Origin: Nematostella vectensis
Lineage: Eukaryota > Cnidaria > Anthozoa > Actiniaria > Edwardsiidae
Assembly: GCF_932526225.1 (NCBI RefSeq)
Contig: NC_064037.1
Coordinates: 1,860,001-1,924,000 of the forward strand
Direction: 5' to 3'
Length of the DNA stretch: 64,000 bases
In this document: positions 13,203 to 24,958 of the stretch, in pieces
How positions within the stretch are numbered: the stretch's first letter is position 1
How the letters are laid out: every line of letters begins with the position of its first letter
Notes under the pieces: model-generated
Told to the model about the DNA's origin: nothing
Databases searched by the model: none
The model's input: the letters and a program-made list of their open reading frames with translations, nothing else
Position numbers and translations under genes: made by a program

Positions 13203-16200
13203 TCAATAGAGATGATCAGCAGGGATTGAGTAATTTAATCCACCAGGGTCATCAGCGTCCGGACAATCGGGACCATCTTCAACTTGGTCCCCTGGCTTCG
13301 GCACCATGCCGGGATGATACAGGGCGTCTTCGTCCAGGTTGTCTGGCTTAGGCAGCATGTCGGGGTGGTGGTTAGTTTCTGCACTCTGCGGTACTTGCTT
13401 GTATAGGTGGGCTGAGGAACCATTTGTTACAGTCAGACAACAGCTCAAGGGACCTAATAGTCCACCAAAATATGGACATGTTCGCAATTTCAAGGCAGTG
13501 CGTGTACAGACAGAACATTTTAGAACGTATCAGGACTAAAATCTTTTTTCCTGCCTCGGCATGTTCTAAGCATGTTCTTAAAATTTGTGAAATCTCAGGC
13601 TGTACGTTCTTATAAAAAAAGAAAGCCAAACACATCCTTTTAAAGGATGTGTTTGGCTTTCCTCTACCTTATCAATCCTGCTATCAATCTTTAAAAGGAT
13701 GTGTTTTGTTTTCCTCTACCTTATCAACCCTGCTATCAATCTTTAAAAGGATGTGTTTTGTTTTCCTCTACCTTATCAATCCTGCTATCAATCTTTAAAA
13801 GGATGTGTTTTGTTTTCCTCTACCTTATCAACCCTGCTATCAATCTTTAAAAGGATGTGTTTTGTTTTCCTCTACCTTATCAATCCTGCTATCAATCTTT
13901 AAAAGGATGTGTTTTGTTTTCCTCTACCTTATCAATCCTGCTATCAATCTTTAAAACGATGTGTTTTGTTTTCCTCTACCTTATCAATCCTGCTATCAAT
14001 CTTTAAAAGGATGTTTTGTTTTCCTCTACCTTATCAATCCTGCTATCAATCTTTAAAAGGATGTGTTTTGTTTTCCTCTACCTTATCAATCCTGCTATCA
14101 ATCTTTAAAACGATGTGTTTTGTTTTCCTCTACCTTATCAATCCTGCTATCAATCTTTAAAAGGATGTGTTTTGTTTTCCTCTACCTTATCAACCCTGCT
14201 ATCAATCTTTAAAAGGATGTGTTTTGTTTTCCTCTACCTTATCAATCCTGCTATCAATCTTTAAAAGGATGTGTTTTGTTTTCCTCTACCTTATCAATCC
14301 TGCTATCAATCTTTAAAACGATGTGTTTTGTTTTCCTCTACCTTATCAATCCTGCTATCAATCTTTAAAAGGATGTTTTGTTTTCCTCTACCTTATCAAT
14401 CCTGCTATCAATCTTTAAAAGGATGTGTTTTGTTTTCCTCTACCTTATCAATCCTGCTATCAATCTTTAAAACGATGTGTTTTGTTTTCCTCTACCTTAT
14501 CAATCCTGCTATCAATCTTTAAAAGGATGTTTTGTTTTCCTCTACCTTATCAATCCTGCAGTCAACCCACTACTATGATGTGAGGTGGCAGACAACTCTT
14601 CGGTTAAGTCCAAATCCCGATCGAAACGTGTCATGCTATGTTGGAATTTGGAGGCAAGGGGGTGGGGTAATTAGATGGCTACATAATCAAAAGTAATAAA
14701 AAAGAAGTCGGCGTAAAAATTGTGCAGTTTCAAAGCTTTAAAAAAATCATGGTGTTAAAAAAACCCAGTTAATTCATGTGACTTATGTCACGTGAAGTGT
14801 ATTTTTTTGGTTCAGCCGTCAATTCTCACCCTTCTGCAAAACCTTATAGTTACGGGCCTGTCAGTATGTGTCCCTACTAACGACGGTCCAAGAGATGCCA
14901 AAATTCGTGTCGAATCATACTCCTCTGGGATAACAACAAGTTACGAGAAAAGCAGTCTGTCTACTTACGTTTAGAATTCTTCCGTGAGGACGAGCGAGTC
15001 GAAGCACGTGAAAATGTTGATCGCCTCGACATGGAACTGAGTCTGGTGATGGCTGTAGCCCAGACTCCGTCATCAGAGATTTTGAAGCAGGACATGATAC
15101 TGCCCATGGAGGAGGCGTAGCCATCGCGGTACTTCCGCATAATCCACAAGCACACGCAATGGTTGATGAGCGGGTCGAATGTTGTCAGAACAGTGACAAC
15201 TTGGTCGTAGTAGTGATTGTGCCAGCCGTACACATAGAGTAACAAGATCCGCATCTGTTAGAAAAAGGAAACAGCTAAATAAATAATGCATAAAATAGAT
15301 TTGGGAAACCCTTCTTCCAGCTGGAAGTCGGGCCTGTTATATATCGCAAATCAAAAGCAGAGCTTAGTCTGCGTATATTACATGCGCACAAGTCAGAACC
15401 AGTCCTTAGTCTGCGTATATTACCTGCGCACAAGTCAGAACCAGTCCTTAGTCTGCGTATATTACATGCGCACAAGTCAGAACCAGTCCTTAGTCTGCGT
15501 ATATTACATGCGCACAAGTCAGAACCAGACCTTAGTCTGCGTATATTACATGCGCACAAGTCAGAAACAGTCCTTAGTCTTTGTAAATGACATGCGCACA
15601 AGTCAGAACCAGTCCTTAGTCTTTGTATATGACATGCGCACAAGTCAGAACAAGTCCTTAGTCTTTGTATATGACATGCGCACAAGTCAGAACCAGTCCT
15701 TAGTCTTTGTATATGACATGCGCACAAGTCAGAACAAGTCCTTAGTCTTTGTATATGACATGCGCACAAGTCAGAACCAGTCCTTAGTCTTTGTATATGA
15801 CATGCGCACAAGTCAGAACAAGTCCTTAGTCTTTGTATATGACATGCGCACAAGTCAGAACCAGTCCTTAGTCTTTGTATATGACATGCGCACAAGTCAG
15901 AACAAGTCCTTAGTCTTTGTATATGACATGCGCACAAGTCAGAACCAGTCCTTAGTCTTTGTATATGACATGCGCACAAGTCAGAACCAGTCCTTAGTCT
16001 TTGTATATGACATGCGCACAAGTCAGAACCAGTCCTTAGTCTTTGTATATGACATGCGCACAAGTCAGAACCAGTCCTTAGTCTTTGTATATGACATGCG
16101 CACAAGTCAGAACCAGTCCTTAGTCTTTGTATATGACATGCGCACAAGTCAGAACCAGTCCTTAGTCTTTGTATATGACATGCGCACAAGTCAGAACCAG

Positions 16201-19200
16201 TCCTTAGTCTTTGTATATGACATGCGCACAAGTCAGAACTAGACCTTAGTCTGCGTATATTACATGCGCACAAGTCAGAACAAGTCCTTAGTCTGCGTAT
16301 ATTACATGCGCACAAGTCAGAACAAGTCCTTAGTCTGCGTATATTACATGCGCACAAGTCAGAACAAGTCCTTAGTCTGCGTATATTACATGCGCACAAG
16401 TCAGAACCAGTTCTTAGTCTTTGTATATGACATGCGCACAAGTCAGAACCAGTCCTTAGTCTTTGTATATGACATGCGCACAAGTCAGAACCAGTCCTTA
16501 GTCTTTGTATATGACATGCGCACAAGTCAGAACAAGTCCTTAGTCTGCGTATATTACATGCGCACAAGTCAGAACAAGTCCTTAGTCTGCGTATATTACA
16601 TGCGCACAAGTCAGAACCAGTCCTTAGTCTTTGTATATGACATGCGCACAAGTCAGAACCAGTCCTTAGTCTGCGTATATTACATGCGCACAAGTCAGAA
16701 CAAGTCCTTAGTCTGCGTATATTACATGCGCAAAAGTCAGAACAAGTCCTTAGTCTTTGTATATTACCTGCGCACAAGTCAGAAACAGTCCTTAGTCTTT
16801 GTATATGACATGCGCACAAGTCAGAACCAGTCCTTAGTCTGCGTATATTACATGCGCACAAGTCAGAACCAGTCCTTAGTCTGCGAATATTACATGCGCA
16901 CAAGTCAGAACCAGTCCTTAGTCTGCGTATATTACATGCGCACAAGTCAGAACAAGTCCTTAGTCTGCGTATATTACATGCGCACAAGTCAGAACCAGAC
17001 CTTAGTCTGCGTATATTACATGCGCACAAGTTAGAACCAGTCCTTAGTCTGCGTATATTACATGCGCACAAGTCAGAACCGGTCCTTAGTCTGCGTATAT
17101 TACATGCGCACAAGTCATAACAAGTCCTCAGTCTGTGTATATTACATGCGCACAAGTCAGAACAAGTCCTTAGTCTTCGTATATTACCTGCGCACAAGTC
17201 AGAAACAGTCCTTAGTCTTTTTATATGACATGCGCACAAGTCAGAACAAGTCCTTAGTCTTCGTATGTTACCTGCGCACAAGTCAGAAACAGTCCTTAGT
17301 CTTTGTATATGACATGCGCACAAGTCAGAACAAGTCCTTAGTCTTCGTATATTACCTGCGCAAAAGTCAGAAACAGTCCTTAGTCTTCGTATATTACCTG
17401 CGCACAAGTCAGAAACAGTCCTTAGTCTTTGTAAATGACATGCGCACAAGTCAGAACAAGTCCTTAGTCTGCGTATATTACATGCGCACAAGTCAGAACC
17501 AGCCCTTAGTCTGCATATATTACATGCGCACAAGTCAGAACCAGTCCTTAGTCTGTGTATATTACATGCACACAAGTCAGAACAAGTCCTTAGTCTGCGT
17601 ATATTACATGCGCACAAGTCAGAACAAGTCCTTAGTCTGCGTATATTACATGCGCAAAAGTCAGAACAAGTCCTTAGTCTGCATATATTACATGCGCACA
17701 AGTCAGAACCAGTCCTTAGTCTGTGTATATTAGTCTTTGTATATTACCTGCGCACAAGTCAGAAACAGTCCTTAGTCTTTGTATATTACATGCGCACAAG
17801 TCAGAACCAGTCCTTAGTCTGTGTATATTACATGCGCACAAGTCAGAACAAGTCCTCAGTATGTGTATATTACATGCGCACAAGTCAGAACAAGTCCTTA
17901 GTCTCTGATGTTACCTGCGCACAAGTCAGAAACAGTCCTTAGTCTTTGTATATGACATGCGCACAAGTCAGAACAAGTCCTTAGTCTTCGTATATTACCT
18001 GCGCACAAGTCAGAAACAGTCCTTAGTCTTTGTATATGACATGTGCACAAGTCAGAACAAGTCCTTAGTCTTCGTATATTACCTGCGCACAAGTCAGAAA
18101 CAGTCCTTAGTCTTTGTAAATGACATGCGCACAAGTCAGAACAAGTCCTTAGTCTGCGTATATTACATGTCCACAAGACAGAACTAGTCCTTAGTCTGCG
18201 TATATTACATGCGCACAAGTCAGAACCAGTCCTTAGTCTGCGTATATTACATGCGCACAAGTCAGAAACAGACCTTAGCCTGCGTATATTATATGCGCAC
18301 AAGTCAGAACCAGTCCTTAGTCTGCGTATATTACATGCGCACAAGTCAGAAACAGACTTTAGCCTGCGTATATCGCTTGCGCAATCTGCACCCTGTTTTC
18401 TGAGTAAGCAATAAAAAAAATAGAAAAGTAAATGATTTTGACAGACACATGGCACCAGCTAGTTTAAAAATTCTTTCACAGAATTGCAGGAATTCCTCAG
18501 ACTTGACCGTTTCCCTTTTTTATTTTGAAAATTAGAAGAAGAAATAAAAACTATTCGCTGCTCTTACGGGATTTTCAAAACATATTATAATCATTCCGGC
18601 CGATACTTCAACGAGTTTGTAACATAAGCTCTTGTGAATTGTATAGAAATACTGATTTTCGCGCCATTTTACTCATTGAAAACGCGCACAAATTTCAAGA
18701 TAACCAATGCCGATATCAATTCTCCGTGCCACGGATAATACACGTGGCAACAGACTCTGAACCATTAACAGACGTAAGGGGCGTGCTTAACGCGGTTACA
18801 AGTGCAGGGAACTGATTTCGGTTGCCACCGCAACACAATTGAGCGCGGAGAAGTTAATGAGATTTTATTCGTTAGTTGCACATTTTGAACACAGGCGATC
18901 CAACCGTGCCGTACTACACTTGTTTCTTGTTTATTTTTATTTATTTCTCAAAGTCAAAGTCAAATTTATTATATTTCATTTTATAAGTCACTGATCCGCA
19001 GGTAGTCTGCGACTAATCATGGCGGATCAGTTAAGGAAAACAAAATTTAAGTAAAATTACAATGACGAGGTACAAACATAAAAGCACAAACACAAATGCA
19101 AAAAAGCATAGTTACAAAACAAGAATGGGAGAATGGAGAAAGGGAGCAGATAGTCATTTCAATAACAAAAGCATAAAGAAGGATAACTGATCTTTGTTAG

Positions 19201-22200
19201 AACACGAAGTGTATTTAAATCTATTTAGTGCAAGAGTTTCTCTTCCTAACTGTGCAGGCTGAAAATATATTTTATTTTCTCCTAGAAATCAGATTACACA
19301 TGCAGAATTAAGTCTAAAATAGAGTAGAAGGCACAAAGGCTGTCAGATCGACAAGTACATGGCAACGTCAGAGAGAAAAGTATCTGTAAAAGCATGAGTA
19401 TTAATTAATGTCTGACCACACTCGAAAACATGAAAGTTTTATTGAGAATCTAAGAGGAATTTTGCGTTTTTTTCCTACCATAAATCATTTAAGACGACGC
19501 GTGTTCACCTTTCGTATGAACGACTTAAAACATAGAGGGAATATCTGTTTTTCGCTACAATAAAAAGGCGAGCGCGTTAAAATTTTTATACGTAAAGCTT
19601 TATGTACTTAATAATAAACATCTATGTACTCAAAATGTTTATAGGTTTTCTACAAAAAAAATAAAACTAACATTATCAGAGAATGAATCATACTTGATTT
19701 TGTTTTTAGTCTCGAAACCATAGCTTCTAGTGATTAGAGAGAAACATCATCAAAAGACAAGAACAGTTCAAACAATGAATCAATTCAATTTTTTTCATTT
19801 ACCTTTAATCAAATAAAAACGGATACCAGTCGGTTTTGATTAACGACCTTTGGTTCGTCATTTCCATTTTCCTGTAAAAATCGTTGTTATGATACGATAT
19901 GGTTTTCTCCAAAAATACACACACAAAAAAAACTGTAACTCCACACTGACGACGTCAAATAAATGCCATGAATATTCCTTGGGAAGGTTTGGAAAAACTG
20001 CTGCTTTGAATCGAATAATTTTTTAATCAATTGGAAAAAAAATACAGTTTAAAACAGAACAAAATTTAGAAATAAAACCTAAAAAGCATAAGAAGAATCC
20101 ACAGTGCCTTTATGCCCTTAGAAATCTGTTTTGGGTTCTCAGATTGTCTTGTGTTAGTAAAACACTTTATTGCAGTCATATTTTCCGGTTCAGGCGTGGG
20201 TTGGAATTGGCAGGTTAGTAAGCAAGCGGTGAGAAATCTTTGTTTTTGTCACGAAAGTATCGATTCTAACCTTTTAGGCGGACATTCAACTTTAATCTCG
20301 CAATGTCTAAAAGAACTTCGATGAGCCGTGCAAAGTTTTACTTTTCAAAAGGATAATAAAGCGCTTCTTGTGCATCGTCAAAGACATGACACCTGAAATT
20401 TAGAGCTCTTGTACGTGTGATTGACAGATTTCCTACTGGAATTCTCCAAATCAAATATGACATCCTATTTTAACATTTATCTATAGAGAGACCGGAGTGT
20501 TAGCGATGCACGCCGTCTCCTTCTACAAACTTGAGAACATTTTACAGCCCTAGGTGACGAATGTCTTAAAGGGCCTATGCAGAGTTTGCCATGGAACACT
20601 ATTATTATAGCAGGAGACGGAAGCTATTCTGAAAAATCCTACATAAATCGATTCCCTCGAGCATTAACCTGATATATTAATAAAATCATAAAATTCAACC
20701 CATGTGTGGCCACAGGAAAATTAAAATTCGCAAACCTGCGCAACCCACGATAACCCATAAAAAGAATGTTAAATCTGCAGTGGTTTTTAGAGGATGTTTT
20801 TTTGTTAAATCTTTTAAAAGGTACTCTTTTTAGAAGTGGTTAATGCAAAAGAGAGCAAGATAACACCCGTTGACATCTTGGCTTAGCGTGATTATGACAA
20901 GCACTCGCCTCCTAAGTGGACCTAAACACGCATACTTTCATTTGCGTTCATGGCTGGTCAATTAAACTTAGAGCATCAACAACCCTAAGAAAACTCACAT
21001 CACACCATTGTGTGATCCTTTTTTTTTTATCTAAGTTTAATCAAGCTTTGTAACATTAAAGGGTTGATTCATTTCCCTTCAAACTACAGGGAGGTTTTCA
21101 AATACAAGTAATATATCGCAAGTGAATAAAACATGTCTTCGTGAAAAAATAAACAACATAAGGTTGAAGACAAAACATTCTTTTGATTTATTCTTACCTT
21201 ATGAACACCTCGAAAACACACAGAAAGAAGTGAGATAACGTTTTTATCTGAACATAAGCATGCTATGTTTTTTTTACTGCCCGCAACATATTTGATAAGA
21301 GTAAAATTAAAATACAAAACAGAACAGGTAATTTTTCGTTGGAAAGGAGCTTTTCATTTTGGATCCCCCTAAAAAATCCAAGTTATACATTTTTGATACA
21401 TTTTTCACATTTCACATTTTTTATATACTCTTTATACTCTTGTCGTTAGCAAATTTCTTGCCTTTAAACTGTCTAAACAGGCACCTAGGGACGAAGACAA
21501 ACGTAAGCTACGTACTCTAGCAGACAATGAAAACAATTTCACCGATAAACGAAACCCTGCTTTTTAAAACTTTGAAATATTTGTGAATATTTTAAAAAAA
21601 AATCCTTCTGTCGGGAAGTCAGTAAAACCCTTCTTTCTATTTTTTTACATATGGGAAAATGGATCTCCTTCTCTGCTATTTCACTGAGATCATCTTCCAA
21701 GCTTAGCCAACATTAGATGGAATCGACTTTTACCATCAAAAAAACACCTTTGTTTAAAAAAACCTTTTTTGTCTATAAACATTACAGCCCCGTTCGAAAC
21801 GTACAAACAACACTGTTTCAAAGACAATACTTCCTAAGACCTTTGTTAATTTTATTGTACATCCCTTAATTTCGCCCGTCTTCGGGGGGGATTTATTCGA
21901 CGGCGTATTCCAAAGTTATTTGGCTAGCTTAAGCCGTGTTCTATCCTCTGGTCACAAAAAGATGAGTACTCAATCTTATTGTTTCAAATGCAACGAGGTT
22001 GATTTAGTCTTCCCGTGATCTGTTTTGAATGCTGTTGTATACTCGTGCCGAGTTTTGATGAATACAATAAGGACATTACGAGTTTTGATGAATACAATAA
22101 GGACATAACGAGACGCCTTGTAGTGCAGACTTAGATTTGTTATTTTACTTTTATTTGAGATTTTTAAAATTATTTTTTTTTACCGATAAAGTACAAGCCA

Positions 22201-24958
22201 GCACTGAAAAAAAAAAAGAAAGTAGTTGTAAGTTTGCTTGTTTTCTATATAAAAGTATAAATGTTCCGACATTGTCATGATTATTTAGCTCTGCTGTACA
22301 TCTCCAGTTTTACCAAACCCGTGGTATTTTCAATATCAAAATGAGTTCGAGCGTGGACTTATTCAACTACAGAGAGTATAATTATGAATAAGCGATTCAA
22401 TCTAAATTTGTGAAAACTTAACGAGCATTGTATTTTAGATTCGAGAGAAAAGCTCGTAATTACGTGTTGGAAAATATTGATCCTTATGTTACCTAAACGG
22501 TGTAAACGCTGCAGCAATATGCAAATGGAAAAATAAAAAATATTTTGGTAGATTACAAAGTATTTTAAATTAAAATACCTGCCCGGCGAATATAACAGGC
22601 TAGATTTATAAAAAAAAAGTATAAAAAATAAACAATACATAACAATAAAAAATAGCCAGGACCACATAAAAGGAATAACTCATTCTAAAGAAATGTTTAT
22701 AAGCATCCCCTAAAATGGTAAATTAGAACTCTTTCCATCGTCGGAAACTGGAAATTATACAAATTTTTGGTTGGTACTACAAGTATTTTACAATGTCAAT
22801 TAAGCTAAAAAATTTTTTTGAGCTTTCCGACACCCTAATCATTTCCTTGTTTCATACTAATTGTTAACATCTAACAACGGAACCACAAGCTAGAAACATG
22901 ACTATGACGCATTTAAGGGACTTCTCAGAAACCCGAGCTTACCCACTCTTCGTTTCATAGCGAAAAGATTTATAACCATTAACTGCTAGCCTTGGGGGAG
23001 AGGGAGGGAAAGTTTTTGAGAAACCTGAAAATATAGAAATTAAGCCGCTAAAATTTTAAGAGGTTTAAATACGTATCTAAGATATAAACCCCTAAAAAGG
23101 GATGAAAGGAAAAAAAAGATACAAAGTTTGGAAAGTTGTCTAGTTACCTAGTTAACAAATGTTATTCTGTCTACATTTTCCCACCGCGAATTAACATCAA
23201 AGTATCTTTTTTTTTACTTATTTCAAAGGCGTGATGAGGCATTAGACGATTTCGTGCCTATATCGTGATTAACAATTCATCATATTTCTCTTAGGTGACA
23301 ATTTCTATCACATCCCCGCCACTTGGGATTTTTAATCTGAATTCTGCCAGCTTACCGCGGTTTCTTTTCATATGCTGACACCAACCAACGATCTTTTGTC
23401 TGTCCTTCCACGGACACCACAAAAAGAACATGAGAAACTTTCAATATTCACCACAGCTTAGCCATATGCACGCTGACACCCGAGTATATCAGATGGAAAA
23501 TAGTTGATAATTTTACATTAATTAAGGGCTATCTTCTGGCCTCGAGGGCTGGAAAAATCGTTAGTAGCATAAAGTAGTTTAATTCCACCAGTAAACGATT
23601 AACCTGTTTTGTAATAAAAAAAAATAATTTTGAAATGGTTTGGCTGCTGGTGGCGTCTTGTTAAACGGCACCAGAAAGAGAACTATTCACCGAAAATCGA
23701 TTGGTGATATATCATTCGCTTATAGTTATTCAAACATCACGACTGAGTTTATAACATGCATAGGCCAGTCTGGAAATGTCCATGAATTTTTAATATATAT
23801 TTATAAATGTTACCTAATAGATTCTATTTTTTGAATGCAATTCAAAAAGCAATTCAGAAAAGCTCATCGTTCAACTCCAAGCTATCTTCATAATTGTTTA
23901 TAGACGGTGTGAGTGTTGTTTCCTTTGATTCTATGCATATTCGAAACGTCTGTCGTATCAAAATCCTGATACGCATTGGACTACAAATATTAATTTCACT
24001 AGGACAGACTTCCTTTAATGTAATAAAACAAATTGTGGAATTCATTGAAGTGTGAACTCTCGTAGGATAATTGAAATAACAAACATGTTCATATGATAGC
24101 CGACTGAAGTGAAAACGGGAGTTTTCAAAACACCTGTGCCAAATTCGAAAACAATAAAAACTTACTTACCAAGATGGCTGTCCAACATATGGTATAACAA
24201 ACCGCTAAGACGGCTACCATTTTCGCGAAACTGATACAAGCAGTCGTCTGTTTCGTCTCGTTGCGCTGAGAGTATTCCCCGGCGCAGTTCTTGTCAAGTT
24301 TGCTAACGGCACGCACCACAACCATGTTTGAGACGAACATGACGAGGATTGATACCAGATAATGTGTGACCATAATGGAGACGACGACCCGTGTATTCGT
24401 GTTGTGAGTATCGCTCACATAGTAGCAAATACCGGTAGAGACATTCAACCGAATGTTATCAAGCACAATCGGCAACGCGGCGAGACATATAGAGTAAACA
24501 ACCGCCACCGAGAGTAAGAAGACCGCTTTTTTAAATGTCACATGTTCTTTGTAGAAAAACGGGAAACAAATCGCGCCCAAACGCTCGACGCTCATCACCA
24601 CCACCAGACATATAGTTAGCGAACCAAATAGCACGATGATAAAAGCTATGAAATTACAAACACTCGCACCGTAAAACCATTCCCCGACAAACCGAGACGC
24701 TATGAATGGAGGGTAACTACACAGGGCTATACCAAGACCTGCGGTTGACAGCGCGCCGACAAGAAGATGTGGGATTTTCTTGTTGGAAGGCTTCTTAATT
24801 TTGTTGTAAGTATAGTGCAAGGCGAGAATATTTAGTAAAAGAGTTACTAGAAACAGGAGAGTGACTACACCTCCGATTAGGTAATCGCTCCACGAAGGCA
24901 CTTTGCCACTCGCCATGGTTGAAGTTCTTGGGGGAAATCCAGTCTGTTTTCCTGTCAA
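13203..24958 (-). CDS. Class A (rhodopsin-like) GPCR, prostanoid-receptor-like
   Basis: Three exons join in frame: 24958-24170 (donor GTAAGTAAG), 15254-14969 (acceptor TTTCTAACAG, donor GTAAGTAG) and 13411-13203 (acceptor CCTCAG). They give about 427 residues; Met at 24916 is an alternative start. Exon 1 encodes TM1 to most of TM6. TM3 ends in VERLGAICFPFF at the DRY position, and TM6 contains VCYTICW. Exon 2 supplies the rest of TM6, the loop GWHNHYYDQ and TM7 with TTFDPLINHC in place of NPxxY, followed by a basic Ser-rich tail. DP in TM7 and ER at the end of TM3 recall prostanoid receptors, but the subfamily is inferred. Exon 3 is a Pro/Asp-rich cytoplasmic tail; reading through its upstream donor would instead stop at 14961. 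The introns (8.9 kb and 1.6 kb) each contain a minisatellite. Confidence 0.78.
13621..13661. repeat. Perfect palindrome, 20-bp arms, at the edge of an array
   Basis: The left arm gaaagccaaacacatccttt (13621-13640) is followed, after one T, by its exact reverse complement (13642-13661). The right arm runs directly into the first unit of the 52-bp array. Confidence 0.93.
13642..14560 (+). repeat. Minisatellite, 52/50-bp unit, about 18 copies, intronic
   Basis: Units contain aaaggatgtgttttgttttc and ccttatcaatcctgctatca. A GTGTTTT to GTTTT shortening and AAACGATG variants recur in blocks. The array lies in the second GPCR intron. Confidence 0.96.
15345..18390 (+). repeat. Minisatellite, 42-bp unit, about 72 copies, intronic
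   Basis: The unit contains ttagtctgcgtatattacat followed by gcgcacaagtcagaaccagtcc. It begins about 90 bp upstream (in gene sense) of the GPCR exon 2 acceptor. Because 42 is divisible by three, hundreds of codons stay open on both strands, including an 808-codon minus frame. These have no domain content and are not called as genes. Between about 15.6 and 15.96 kb, AACCAG and AACAAG units alternate, giving an 84-bp higher-order period. Confidence 0.96.
18391..24169. other. Rest of GPCR intron 1
   Basis: Long AT-rich sequence without supported exons. Minor structures are a hairpin-like pair actgatccgc/gcggatcagt near 18990-19030 and a 30-bp direct duplication at 22049-22108. No gene was recognised on either strand. 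Confidence 0.55.

Noticed and set aside
4649-14560. Possible CRISPR arrays
   Set aside because: The repeats are contiguous without unique spacers, and the sequence is eukaryotic.
15275-17701. 808-codon open frame on the minus strand (CACNIRRLRTCSDL repeats)
   Set aside because: It is a translation of a 42-bp minisatellite in an intron, open because the period is a multiple of three. The plus strand is equally open, and there is no domain or splice support apart from the neighbouring GPCR exon.
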